DNA from: Pseudomonadota bacterium
GTDB taxonomy: Bacteria; Pseudomonadota; Alphaproteobacteria; Rhizobiales; Hyphomicrobiaceae
Direction: 5' to 3'
DNA length: 27,224 bases
Assembly (NCBI GenBank): GCA_023410905.1
Contig: JAEYPL010000260.1
Location: forward strand, 1 to 27,224
Shown here: positions 1 through 7,879 of the stretch, in pieces
Position numbering within the stretch: the stretch's first letter is position 1
Layout: each line of letters starts with the position of its first letter
Translations under genes and position numbers: made by a program
Notes under the pieces: model-generated
What the model was told of the DNA's origin: nothing
What the model saw: the letters and a program-made list of their open reading frames with translations, nothing else
Database searches by the model: none

Positions 1-451
1 CCGGCGAGTACGGCACGCCGACGCGCGCGAACAGCAGGCGCAGATAGTCGTAGATCTCCGTCACCGTGCCGACCGTCGACCGCGGATTGCGCGAGGTCGT
101 CTTCTGCTCGATGGAGATGGCCGGCGACAGCCCGTCGATGTGATCAACATCCGGCTTCTGCATCATCTCGAGGAACTGCCGCGCGTACGCCGACAGGCTC
201 TCGACATACCGCCGCTGACCCTCGGCATAGATCGTGTCGAACGCGAGCGACGACTTCCCCGAGCCCGAAAGTCCGGTGAACACGACCAGCGCGTCGCGCG
301 GGATCTCGAGATCGACGTTCTTCAGATTGTGCTCGCGCGCACCGCGCACGTGGATCGTCTTCATCAGGCTTGCCGGGGTTGCGACAGGCTTCAGTGAGGA
401 CAGCGAGGACTTGGCCGCCGCGGGGGCGGCTTTACGGGGTGTTTTGCTCAT
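1..451 (-). CDS. uvrA: UvrABC excision nuclease subunit A, N-terminal part (cut by window edge)
   Basis: UvrA is the ATP-dependent damage-recognition subunit of nucleotide excision repair; it works with UvrB in the cytoplasm. About 150 codons are present, running off the left edge. The reading frame gives KTIHVRGAREHNLKNVDLEI, then the first Walker A motif GLSGSGKSS, then EGQRRYVESLSAYARQFL and the UvrB-facing KPDVDHIDGLSPAISIEQ region, all characteristic of UvrA. The ATG at 451 adds about 29 residues rich in Ala, Lys and Ser before the usual start MKTIHVRG, which corresponds to an ATG at 364. Neither start has a strong ribosome binding site, so the extension is uncertain. It lies 48 bases downstream of the exported-protein gene on the same strand. 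Family assignment is very secure. Confidence 0.97.
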   Translation of the reverse strand, partial: MSKTPRKAAPAAAKSSLSSLKPVATPASLMKTIHVRGAREHNLKNVDLEIPRDALVVFTGLSGSGKSSLAFDTIYAEGQRRYVESLSAYARQFLEMMQKPDVDHIDGLSPAISIEQKTTSRNPRSTVGTVTEIYDYLRLLFARVGVPYSP

Positions 452-499
452 GATGGCTCGGCCGGGCGGTTAGGGGCGCCACTTTCCGCCCCGACCTTA

Positions 500-1498
500 C
501 TACGGACGGGGCGCCGCCGAGAACCCGTTCAGAACGATATCCGGCGATGACGTATTATGTCGCGAGATGGTGGTGCGCCCCATCCACACCGCGCTGGCAG
601 TAGATGTCTGGAAGTCCAGGATCGGGCTCTCGCGCCAGCCCTTGGCACCCGGTTCGCGCACCGCGATCCGCGCCACGTCGTTGTTGAACTCCGTTACATA
701 CATGGAACGCAGTCCGGCGAATGGCTTACCCGATATGGGTTTATCCATGGAGACTTCAAGCGTCTGGCGATGCTCGTCGATATGCGCGAGCTTGATGGTC
801 GCCGACCCGCCGGCCTCGAACTGCAGCGTGAACGTCCGCCCCTTGGGATCGAACGCGATCTCCTTGATCCTGACAATCGGCCGTCCGTCCATCTCGATCG
901 GCCCGATCAGCATCGACGACCCGAACGCCGTTGGCGCGAGCCCGGCCGGCGCCTTGGGCCGCATCCGCCAGTACCCGTCCTGCGGATAGAAGACGAGCAC
1001 CTCCTCGCCCCCCATGGGCCGGATCATCCACACCTGCACCAGATGCAGGCCCTTTTCCACGCGGTCGCCGATCCGCACCGTCGCCGTCGAAGGCCGCCAG
1101 AACGTCGGCATGGTCCAGCCGACCAGCCAGATATCCGGCTCCTCGTAGATCGTCTTCCGCGTCGGCACCTTCACATCGCTGTGGTGCACCGGATCGCCGC
1201 TCATGTCGCAGTCCGTCCAGTCCGCCTCGAAACTGTCGCGCTGGATGGACGTGATGTACGCCGGATGCGCAGCCTCGATGCGGAAGCTCCGCACCGTGTC
1301 CGACGTGAAGTCGATCGAGATGTTGTCCTTCTCCGCGCACAGCACCGGCTCCGAGCCGTTGGTCACCGTCACGGCGAGATCGTCGTGGCTGCCGGCGCGG
1401 GCAAGAGTAGCGGTCATCAAGGTCACCGTGAGCAGGAGGAACAGGCAAGCGGCGCGGACGAGCAGAGCAGTCATGGATCGCGCCGGTTGGAGGATCAT
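500..1498 (-). CDS. Exported protein of unknown function (332 aa)
   Basis: I do not recognise a named family. The product starts with a classical signal peptide: Arg near the N-terminus, a Leu/Val/Ala-rich core (LLVRAACLFLLLTVTLM) and a likely cleavage site around TLARA-G. The mature part has no further membrane segments. It has beta-rich character and few cysteines (in VLCAEKD and WTDCDMS, possibly one disulfide), so a periplasmic soluble protein is inferred. An in-frame ATG at 1475 would give MTALLVRAACL, a more compact signal peptide. The ATG at 1498 has no visible ribosome binding site, and a dispersed repeat begins only 13 bases upstream of it, so the shorter start is at least as likely. 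The gene lies upstream of uvrA on the same strand. Confidence 0.75.
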   Translation of the reverse strand: MILQPARSMTALLVRAACLFLLLTVTLMTATLARAGSHDDLAVTVTNGSEPVLCAEKDNISIDFTSDTVRSFRIEAAHPAYITSIQRDSFEADWTDCDMSGDPVHHSDVKVPTRKTIYEEPDIWLVGWTMPTFWRPSTATVRIGDRVEKGLHLVQVWMIRPMGGEEVLVFYPQDGYWRMRPKAPAGLAPTAFGSSMLIGPIEMDGRPIVRIKEIAFDPKGRTFTLQFEAGGSATIKLAHIDEHRQTLEVSMDKPISGKPFAGLRSMYVTEFNNDVARIAVREPGAKGWRESPILDFQTSTASAVWMGRTTISRHNTSSPDIVLNGFSAAPRP

Positions 1499-1511
1499 TC
1501 AGCGGGGTGGC

Positions 1512-1598
1512 GGGTGTAGGTCGCGCCTGCGGCGCGAGTGGGGCTTCAACCCCACGCCCCGACCGGGGGACACCCCCGGACCCCCGTCTTTTATAGAC
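1512..1598 (+). repeat. Dispersed intergenic repeat, copy 1
   Basis: This stretch begins GGGTGTAGGTCGC and ends ACCCCCGTCTTTTATAGAC. It contains two short internal inverted repeats (GCGCCTGCGGCGC and GGGGCTTCAACCCC). The same first 13 bases and a very similar tail occur in reverse orientation at 14126-14229. It occupies the gap immediately upstream of the exported-protein gene. No protein is encoded. This looks like a small non-autonomous dispersed repeat. Confidence 0.6.
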
Positions 1599-1646
1599 TC
1601 AAGGGAGATGGGGCAAAGGGGGGCGGTAGAGTAATTCAGCCCGATG

Positions 1647-2285
1647 CTATTTGAGCTTGCCGGTCTTTAGCCTCAGTGTGACCACGGGCAGGCAGTGCTT
1701 TTCTACGCCGCGGACGAACTCGCGAACTTTGGTCGTTATTTCATTGCCCTCGACTTTCATGTCCCAGACATCATTCCGAAGCTTTTGTTGGAATTCATCA
1801 TTTCCATCACGCATGCCTTGCACTGCATCTCTGAGCAGCATCTCCGCTGCGACCTCAACATTGCGACGAGCCTGAAGGAGCGTCATGAATATCTCGCCAG
1901 CATCTCTTCCGAATACAGCCATAAATCGAGGCTTGGCATTCAAGGCGCGCTCGAAGTAGCCCCGGTGATGGTGGAGGCGCTGGAGCGTCGCGAAGAATGG
2001 ACCCGCCTGCCGGCGCCTCTGCGGATCGTCGACACCCTTCATATCTGCCCATTCCGGCTCGACTGAAAGGGGGCTGCGAATGCTTTGAAAGATGAGGTCG
2101 GCTTCATATGCGATGCTAAGGGCATCCAGCGCTATATCGATGCGCCGCTCTTCAATCTTCTCGCGTTTCCACTTACCGAAGGTACGGAAGCCGGCTGTCG
2201 CAATTGAAATTGTTATAACGAATCCAATTAGGGTGAGGAGGTGATTGAGACCGAAACTCCAAGGGTCGGTAGGCGTCATTTGCAT
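1647..2285 (-). CDS. Membrane-anchored protein of unknown function (212 aa)
   Basis: No family recognised. The N-terminus has one hydrophobic segment, roughly residues 13-33 (NHLLTLIGFVITISIATAGF), followed by a highly charged segment (GKWKREKIEERR). The rest is a mostly helical, Arg/Glu-rich soluble domain, which suggests a single-pass inner-membrane protein facing the cytoplasm. Two start codons lie six bases apart (2285 and 2279); CGGAG sits almost on top of the first and about 8 bases from the second, so the second (MTPTDPWS) fits better. Rows sampled across the gene are about 43-57% GC, clearly below the roughly 65% of conserved neighbours, which suggests recent acquisition. It stands alone between a repeat and a decayed gene. 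Confidence 0.65.
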   Translation of the reverse strand: MQMTPTDPWSFGLNHLLTLIGFVITISIATAGFRTFGKWKREKIEERRIDIALDALSIAYEADLIFQSIRSPLSVEPEWADMKGVDDPQRRRQAGPFFATLQRLHHHRGYFERALNAKPRFMAVFGRDAGEIFMTLLQARRNVEVAAEMLLRDAVQGMRDGNDEFQQKLRNDVWDMKVEGNEITTKVREFVRGVEKHCLPVVTLRLKTGKLK

Positions 2286-2434
2286 CGCTCCGAATCAACA
2301 TCGTTGCGAATACTATCTCATCCCCTTTGCAGGGATGCCTGCTGGCTATTGAGCATGGCACACACACTTGCACGCAGCCGTTGCGTGGTAAGTGCCGATT
2401 TGAGAGTGCGCACGCCTCGCGCGAACTCTTCCCC

Positions 2435-2800
2435 TCACGTCGTAAACACCCCCTCGCACTGCCCCCAGTACGCCCGGATCAGCAGCGCGCTGCGTACGCC
2501 GAGCAGCCCCTGCGGACTGAGGAAGATGTGAAAGTCGATGATCACCGTGATGATCGCGAGCTGCAGCCCCAGTCTCCATCCAGGCTCTACAGCAGCGAGC
2601 ACAGAGATCGGCATTCGTCGCCCCTGGCATCCGGCAGGGACAACAGTGCACGAAACCACATCGCCGGACGAGGCTGCCAGCGCCCAGATCATCCCGGCGA
2701 TCAGACACACATTGATGATCATTCCGGTCAGGTGTAGCCGACGAAATCTCCGTATCGCGGGAACATTGGTCGCGTCGATCGTGCTTCGCAGCCGGTCCAT
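2435..2800 (-). pseudogene. Decayed or truncated DoxX-like membrane protein gene
   Basis: The C-terminal part of this frame reads IITVIIDFHIFLSPQG...ALLIRAYWGQCEGVF. It matches the C-terminus of the intact DoxX-like protein at 4586-4990 (IITVIIGFHIFLNPQG...LLLIRAYWPQYRGLF), with five residues missing between the two blocks. The DNA also matches: bases 2465-2486 are identical to 4625-4646. The N-terminal half keeps one hydrophobic segment (MIINVCLIAGMIWALAASS) but does not match the first two helices of the intact copy. The open frame continues upstream to 2980 into the DUF1801 gene; the ATG at 2800 is the more sensible start. It is probably a degenerate duplicate or chimeric remnant. A short functional membrane protein is less likely but not excluded. 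Confidence 0.55.
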
Positions 2801-2978
2801 GCGCGACACGATCAAGCGGCGCGCAGTAAATCCGGTAAGGCCGTCACGCGCAAACGTAGCGCCTACGTCAGCTCCCCCGCCGAAGGCCTTCTTGCCCATT
2901 TCCTGCCATCCCATTGGCTGAAGCTTCGACGGTCGGCGCTCGCCTCGAATGTCACGCCAGCCGGAGCCTTCTCTGAGC

Positions 2979-3329
2979 ATGTTTGCAGATCACGACGCCT
3001 ACATAGCTGCGGCTCCTGAACACCTCCGCCCTCTGTTGGTTCGATTGCGCGCTCAACTTGCGCGCGCGCTGCCTGACGCAGAGGAAGTCATCGCCTACAA
3101 CATGCCTGGGTTCAGGATCGGAAAATCCATCATCGCGGGATATGCAGCCTTCAGCAAGCAATGCGGCCTCTATCTATCGCCTGCCGCCATCAAGTCGCTT
3201 GCCGACGACATAGCCGCGGCTGGTCTCAAGTCCACCAAGACTGGCGTCACCTTCTCACCGAGCCAGCCCATCCCTGACACGCTCGTGAAGAAACTCGCCT
3301 TGGCTTCCAAAAAGGATCAGAAGCGCTGA
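2979..3329 (+). CDS. DUF1801 (YdhG-like) family protein
   Basis: A small cytoplasmic protein of the DUF1801/YdhG-like fold, whose biochemical role is not settled. The sequence shows the family pattern: DHDAYIAAAPEHLRPLLVRLRAQL, then AEEVIAYNMPGFRIGKSIIAGYAAFSKQCGLYLSP, then a C-terminal segment with TKTGVTFSPSQPIPDTLVKKLA, where the family typically has a Gly-rich turn and a Pro before the last helix. Length (about 116 aa) is normal for the family. The start is uncertain: the ATG at 2979 gives MFADHDAYI and has GGAG 12 bases upstream, while an in-frame ATG at 2949 would add 10 residues with no ribosome binding site. It appears monocistronic within an accessory-looking stretch. Confidence 0.8.
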   Translation: MFADHDAYIAAAPEHLRPLLVRLRAQLARALPDAEEVIAYNMPGFRIGKSIIAGYAAFSKQCGLYLSPAAIKSLADDIAAAGLKSTKTGVTFSPSQPIPDTLVKKLALASKKDQKR

Positions 3330-3510
3330 GCGGTTCGGGTCGGCATAGTCGATCACCAGCCGCCTGCGCGCGACGCACTTATCCGCCGCACCCTCCACCG
3401 CATCATTTGATATTGCACGTTATTAAACAAGGTTCTATGAGCCTGTGTGGAGGCCGTGCCAGTGGTCCCTCGGGGACAGACGCCCCGCTCGCGTCCACGC
3501 GGAGGATTAC

Positions 3511-4572
3511 TTGGACAATCTGCCCGCGTTTCTGGCCAATGGTGGCCAGTCAGCGACCGAAATTGCCGCATTCGACTGGTCGGCTTCGCCGCTCGGCACC
3601 ATGGACCAGTGGCCGCACGCGCTGCGCACCGCGCTCGGCATGATGCTCGCTTCCAGCTTCCCCAAGGCGATTGTCTGGGGGCCCGAGCTCATCACCTTCC
3701 ATAACGATGCCTTCAGGCCGATCCTGGGAGAAAAGCCGTCGGCTATCGGGCGACCGTTCGACGAAGTCTGGCGAGAGGTGTGGCCAGAGCTGAAGCCCAT
3801 GGTCGACAAGGTGTTTGAGGGTGAGGCAACTTACATCGAGAATTTTCCACTGCTGATCGACCGCCACGGCTATCCGGAGCAGGCGTACTTCACGTTCTGC
3901 TACAGTCCGATCCGTCGCGAGAACGGTGAGGTCGGCGGCATGATGGATACCGTAATCGAGACCACGGAGACAGTCCTCGCAGAGGAACGTCTCAGCGTGA
4001 TGAACGCCGAACTGGCGCATCGCATGCGGAATCTGCTGACCATGGTGTCCGCGGTTACGTCCATGTCGCTCAGACACGCGCGGGACCTTGATGACGCGCG
4101 CGCGAGCATTGCGCAGCGCCTCGACGCGCTCAATCGGAACCAGAAATTCCTGCTGGCCGATACGGTAGTCGAAGCGAGCGTTCGGGAGCTTGTCGATCAG
4201 GCCATGGCCGCGCATCCGAGCTTGCAGGACAGGGTACGCATATCCGGCCCAGATCTGCGCCTGAAGGCAAACCTGGCGATGGCCTTGTCGTTGGCCCTCA
4301 ACGAGCTCATCACGAACGCCATCAAGTATGGCGCGCTCTCGGCGAGTGATGGCATCGTCGAGGTCGAATGGGAGCCTGCGGGCTTCAGATTTACGTGGCG
4401 CGAAATCTGCGCCCAGAATGCCGGCAAGCCAACGCGCGAGGGCTTCGGCACGAAAGTGCTCATGCGCTTCGTGTCGACTGCATTCAGCGGTCAGGCTCGA
4501 ATGGAATTCGGGGGCAACGGCTTCCGCTACGAGCTGACAGCTCCACCGCAGGTCATAGCCTCGACCCTCTAG
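3511..4572 (+). CDS. PAS-domain sensor histidine kinase, HWE family
   Basis: Two-component sensor kinase, 353 aa from the chosen start. No transmembrane segment is visible, so it is probably cytoplasmic. An N-terminal PAS-like sensor module (DWSASPLGTMDQWPHALRTAL ... FHNDAFRPILGEKP ... YFTFCYSPIRRENGEVGGM) is followed by a HWE kinase core. The phospho-acceptor is His170 in AELAHRMRNLL, the N-box is ALNELITNAIKYG (Asn264), the W-x-E signature is Trp296/Glu298 in TWREI, and GFGTKVL follows. The start is a TTG at 3511 because GGAGG at 3501-3505 is spaced 5 bases from it; the frame is open further upstream but without a comparable site. HWE kinases in alphaproteobacteria often feed the general stress response or light/redox pathways. 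No response regulator gene is adjacent, so this is an orphan kinase. Confidence 0.9.
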   Translation: MDNLPAFLANGGQSATEIAAFDWSASPLGTMDQWPHALRTALGMMLASSFPKAIVWGPELITFHNDAFRPILGEKPSAIGRPFDEVWREVWPELKPMVDKVFEGEATYIENFPLLIDRHGYPEQAYFTFCYSPIRRENGEVGGMMDTVIETTETVLAEERLSVMNAELAHRMRNLLTMVSAVTSMSLRHARDLDDARASIAQRLDALNRNQKFLLADTVVEASVRELVDQAMAAHPSLQDRVRISGPDLRLKANLAMALSLALNELITNAIKYGALSASDGIVEVEWEPAGFRFTWREICAQNAGKPTREGFGTKVLMRFVSTAFSGQARMEFGGNGFRYELTAPPQVIASTL

Positions 4573-4585
4573 TGTTGAGGATCGG

Positions 4586-4990
4586 CTAAGCCCGCTCTCC
4601 CTCGAACAGCCCCCGATACTGCGGCCAGTACGCCCGGATCAGCAGCAGGCTGAGCACGGCGAGGATGGCCGCGACCGGCACGCCCTGCGGATTGAGAAAG
4701 ATGTGAAAGCCGATGATCACAGTGATGATCGGCAGCAGCAGCGCGAGGCCGAAGGCAGGCGCGCGGTTCGCGAGCAGACACAACCCGCCGACGAGGTTCA
4801 CCGCCTTCAGCAGCGGCCACAGAAAGCCGCTCGCGATGAGGCCCGCCTCGAACTGCACGGCTTCGGGCGTCTTCGGCGGATGAATGAAGTTCTGCCCCGT
4901 CGCCAGGAAGTAGAAGCCATCGACGGCGCTCAAAAGAAAAACTGCTCCCAGCAGCAAGCGCGGCAACGTCATGCCGAAGAACCTGGCCAT
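4586..4990 (-). CDS. DoxX-like four-helix membrane protein
   Basis: A 134-aa inner-membrane protein with four hydrophobic helices: LPRLLLGAVFLLSAVDGFYF, the segment around FLWPLLKAVNLVGGLCLLA, FGLALLLPIITVIIGFHIFL and AAILAVLSLLLIRAYW. This architecture and the first-helix pattern fit the DoxX/DoxD-like superfamily, whose members have been linked to redox or thiosulfate metabolism; the specific role here is unknown. The start at 4990 (MARFFGM) is preceded by GAGGGGGAAAATAC. The open frame extends 31 codons upstream, but that part is Arg/Ala/Ser-rich and unlike the family. It converges on the HWE kinase gene with 13 bases between the stops. A decayed relative lies at 2435-2800. Confidence 0.82.
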   Translation of the reverse strand: MARFFGMTLPRLLLGAVFLLSAVDGFYFLATGQNFIHPPKTPEAVQFEAGLIASGFLWPLLKAVNLVGGLCLLANRAPAFGLALLLPIITVIIGFHIFLNPQGVPVAAILAVLSLLLIRAYWPQYRGLFEGERA

Positions 4991-5229
4991 GTATTTTCCC
5001 CCTCGACGACTTCGGTGATGCACGGGCGCGCTACAAGCCAGAGAAGCCCCCGCGCGCGCAATGATCCGCGTTGTCGCACACACCTCGGTTAGCGCTATCC
5101 GGTTGCCACACAGCGTCGGCCCTCATGGTCCGCCCCCGCGATACTCGCGGCTTTCCCCGATTTACTCCACAAACAGAGCGACCGATCGTCGAGCCAACGT
5201 GGAGCATCGAGCCAGAGCAGGGGCTTGCC

Positions 5230-5511
5230 ATGAAGCGCACGGATCGTTCGACCGGAGTATTCGTTGGAATTCTCTCAGCTGCCGTGTGGTCCGGAGCGGC
5301 AAGCGCGGCCTTGGCCCAGGAGACGCCTGTGGGCATCATTGCAGCCCAAGTGCGCCTGCAAGGCCATGCCTGCGATGATCCTCGCAGCGTCGAGCGCGAT
5401 ATGAAGGCGTCGAAGCCTCATCTGTCGGTCTGGATTCTGACCTGCAAGAACGCCACCTACCTCGTGACACTCGTCCCGGATATGGCGGCGCGCATCGAAG
5501 TCAGAAAATAG
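5230..5511 (+). CDS. Small exported protein of unknown function (93 aa)
   Basis: The product has a signal peptide (MKRTDRSTGVFVGILSAAVW, then SGAASAALA-QE as likely cleavage site) and a mature domain of about 60 residues. The mature part contains two cysteines (GHACDD and ILTCKN) that could form a disulfide, and a conserved-looking end TYLVTLVPDMAARIEVRK. I recall similar short periplasmic proteins in Rhizobiales, but no function. CAGGGG lies about 7 bases upstream of the ATG at 5230. An in-frame extension upstream to 5071 has a non-signal-like Arg/Pro-rich sequence and is rejected as part of the gene. It is divergent from the DoxX-like gene, with 239 bases between the starts, so the promoters lie in that gap. 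Confidence 0.75.
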   Translation: MKRTDRSTGVFVGILSAAVWSGAASAALAQETPVGIIAAQVRLQGHACDDPRSVERDMKASKPHLSVWILTCKNATYLVTLVPDMAARIEVRK

Positions 5512-5568
5512 GGGGCTTCACGCGTCGAAGCGGCGCCGGAAAGCCTTCGCCCCGGCGCCACCATCAAT

Positions 5569-7137
5569 CTATCGCGCCGCGCCGATCGCGCGGGCCGACG
5601 CCGGTATATGCCCACCGTCCGCGCGCCACTGGTCGTAGGTCTGGAACTTCAGTCCCAGCCGCTCGTAGTCGACGCGCATGGTGCCGTCGCTCTCGCGCAT
5701 GACGGCGCCGGGTGCGATATGCCTCACTTCCTGCGCCATCACGCCGACGTACTGACGCGTGCCGCCGCGATAGGCGAAGCGATACCATCCGAGACCATTC
5801 TCGAGCCGGCCGAGAAGGGCGATGTCATGCTTCACCCGGATGTCGGAGCGGCGTCCGCCACGCCCGCCACCTCCACGGAATCCACCGCCGCCAAAGCTGC
5901 GGCCACCACCGCCGAAGCTGCGGCCATAGCTTCTCTGCACATTGCGTCGCGGCGCCGAATAGCTCTGACGCTGCACGCGCGCGACACTACGCGTGCGCTG
6001 CGATGCGCCTCGGGCGTGTTGCTGGCTGGAGCGCCGCGCCTGACCTGAGCGGTTCGCCTGCTTGGACCGTTGCTTGGTTTGAGCTGACTTCCTGGCCTGC
6101 CCGCCTCTGTTCTGCGCCGACTTCTTCCCTTGCGCCTTCCCTTGTGCGGTCCTTTTACCTTGCGCCTTACCGGTGCCTTTCGCCTGCTTGTTGCCCTGCG
6201 CGGGCCTCTTCACCTGGCTGACCTGCTTGGTGCGATCGCCTGCCTTCGCGCGGTCGCCGGGGCGTCCCGTTGCGCCGGCGAATTGCTGGCGGACCTTGTT
6301 GTTGTTGTACGCCACGCCGCGTCGGTGCTGCGGGTTATGCTGCCAGTTCTGGACGACGTTGTTGCGGCGGACATCGATATCGCGCTTGTTCCAGTCGATG
6401 TGCCCGCGCCAGTGATTGTTGTCCCACCAGCGCCAGAGCGCATAGCCCGTACCGAACGCGATCCCCGCCGCGATCACGCCGCCGGGGAACCAGTAGTCGT
6501 CGGGGTAATAGTACTCGGCAGGGTACTCCGGATAGGGCCACGCGCCATAGACCACGGCTGGATCGTAGTAGGGCACATACACGGTCTCGGGGTTCGTCGA
6601 CTGAATGGCGACGACCTGCTTGCCGCCCTCCTGTCGGACCGTGACGTTCTGCTCCTTCGTCGATTTCAGCTTGTCCGTTCCCTGCGCCCGCATGCGCAGG
6701 CGCTGTACGGCATCCATGACGTCCGGCTGTTGAGCCAGCACGGCATCGCCGAGCTTCTGCGTCCAGTCGAGTTTCTTGCTCATCATCGCGAGCACTGAGG
6801 GTGTCGCGATCAGCGACTTCACGCTGTCGTCCCAAGTCAGCTTCTCGATGGCCTGCTTGAGCGCGTCACCCTTGAGTTCCTTGTTTGCCTCGGCCCAGCG
6901 TGCAGCCTGCACGACCTCCAAGGGATAGGTTGCCGCCATCATGACTTGCGCGAGCAGATTATCCGGATAGAGCGCGATCGGCGCGACGATCGCATCGAGC
7001 TGCTCGGGTTTCAGAGTCTGCTCGGCCGGCGGCGTGGTTGGTGGAGAGGTTGGTGGTGTGGTCTGCGCTGCCGCATTGAATGGCAGGAGAACCAGAAGCA
7101 GGAGCATCAAGCTCCGCAATTCAAGTTTCGAGCGCAT
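5569..7137 (-). CDS. DUF3300 exported protein with basic linker and S74-like C-terminal domain
   Basis: 522 aa from the ATG at 7137, which is preceded by GAGGTGCGAA. Residues 1-24 form a signal peptide (LMLLLLVLLPFNAAA-Q), followed by a Thr/Pro-rich spacer. The DUF3300 domain starts at LKPEQLDAIVAPIALYPDNLLAQVMMAATYPLEVVQA and continues through NPETVYVPYYDPAVVYG. Next comes a hydrophobic Gly-rich patch (FPGGVIAAGIAFGTGYALW) and a low-complexity linker of about 150 residues made of Lys/Arg/Gln/Ala/Gly and then Gly/Phe/Arg repeats. The last 94 residues (RRSDIRVKHDIALLGRL ... YVGVMAQEV ... YERLGLKFQTYDQW) resemble the intramolecular-chaperone (S74/endosialidase-like) domain of tail-fibre-type proteins. 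Function is unknown; a periplasmic or cell-surface role is inferred. The frame is open upstream to 7305, but that part is not a signal peptide. Confidence 0.88.
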   Translation of the reverse strand: MRSKLELRSLMLLLLVLLPFNAAAQTTPPTSPPTTPPAEQTLKPEQLDAIVAPIALYPDNLLAQVMMAATYPLEVVQAARWAEANKELKGDALKQAIEKLTWDDSVKSLIATPSVLAMMSKKLDWTQKLGDAVLAQQPDVMDAVQRLRMRAQGTDKLKSTKEQNVTVRQEGGKQVVAIQSTNPETVYVPYYDPAVVYGAWPYPEYPAEYYYPDDYWFPGGVIAAGIAFGTGYALWRWWDNNHWRGHIDWNKRDIDVRRNNVVQNWQHNPQHRRGVAYNNNKVRQQFAGATGRPGDRAKAGDRTKQVSQVKRPAQGNKQAKGTGKAQGKRTAQGKAQGKKSAQNRGGQARKSAQTKQRSKQANRSGQARRSSQQHARGASQRTRSVARVQRQSYSAPRRNVQRSYGRSFGGGGRSFGGGGFRGGGGRGGRRSDIRVKHDIALLGRLENGLGWYRFAYRGGTRQYVGVMAQEVRHIAPGAVMRESDGTMRVDYERLGLKFQTYDQWRADGGHIPASARAIGAAR

Positions 7138-7329
7138 TTCGCACCTCGAATTGGCGCCTTGGGGCGCGGTGTGGACGACCGGCGGCAACGCAAAGAAGCC
7201 GTCACCGCTATTCGCCCACAGGTGCGCGGCCGAACAATCGGGACAAACCCGCAAGCCGGCCAGGGCGCACCCCGCAGCTTCGACAGCGCAGGCGCACTGG
7301 CGCAACGCCGCGCAGTATTTCCATGTGAG

Positions 7330-7725
7330 TTAGGGCAGGTTGATCTGCCAGGACACGCCGAAGCGGTCACTGCACCAGCCGAAACGCTGCGAGAAACCGT
7401 AGCCGCCGGGTGGCATCATTTCCACGCCGTCCTCGGCGAGCGCTGGATACAGCCGCTCGAACTCCGCCGCGTCCTCACACTGCACGAAGAACGACATCGA
7501 CGGCGTGAACGTGAAAGGGTGGTGGATATAGCTGTCGAATGCCATGACCTGCTGGCCATTGAGCGTGAAGATGGCGTGCATGACGCTGCCTTCGGGGCCG
7601 GGGCCCTCCGGTCCGTACGTGCTCATCTGCACGATCTCGGAGTTTGGAAAAAGCGACATGTAGAAGCGTATGGCCTCCTGTGCCTGGCCCTCGAACATGA
7701 GGAATGTCGTGATCGACTCGGCCAT
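7330..7725 (-). CDS. VOC-family protein, PhnB-like (3-demethylubiquinone methyltransferase-like fold)
   Basis: 131 aa, a usual length for PhnB-like vicinal-oxygen-chelate proteins. The family pattern is clear: ITTFLMFEGQAQEAIRFYMSLFPNSEIV, then EGSVMHAIFTLNGQQVMAFDS, FTFTPSMSFFVQCEDAAEFERLY and FGWCSDRFGVSWQI at the C-terminus. These proteins are often mis-annotated as 3-demethylubiquinone-9 3-methyltransferase; the true substrate is unknown. AGAAGGAGAAGCCGA precedes the ATG at 7725, a strong ribosome binding site. It lies upstream of the DUF3300 gene on the same strand with about 190 bases between, so joint transcription is possible but not shown. Confidence 0.9.
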   Translation of the reverse strand: MAESITTFLMFEGQAQEAIRFYMSLFPNSEIVQMSTYGPEGPGPEGSVMHAIFTLNGQQVMAFDSYIHHPFTFTPSMSFFVQCEDAAEFERLYPALAEDGVEMMPPGGYGFSQRFGWCSDRFGVSWQINLP

Positions 7726-7879
7726 TCGGCTTCTCCTTCTCGCGGCACACCAGCGCGCGAGGCGCGGCTCAATGTGTCCTTAGCCCCATAACACAGAAGG
7801 AGTGTGGCGACGCGCGGCGGAAACATCGTTGCTTCGGATTTCCTGGCAATCAGCCTCTGGCCGCACCGCGCCGCCATTC

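Noticed and set aside
557..1519. 320-codon open frame antisense to the exported-protein gene
   Set aside because: Arg/His/Pro-rich shadow sequence; the minus-strand frame has a real signal peptide.
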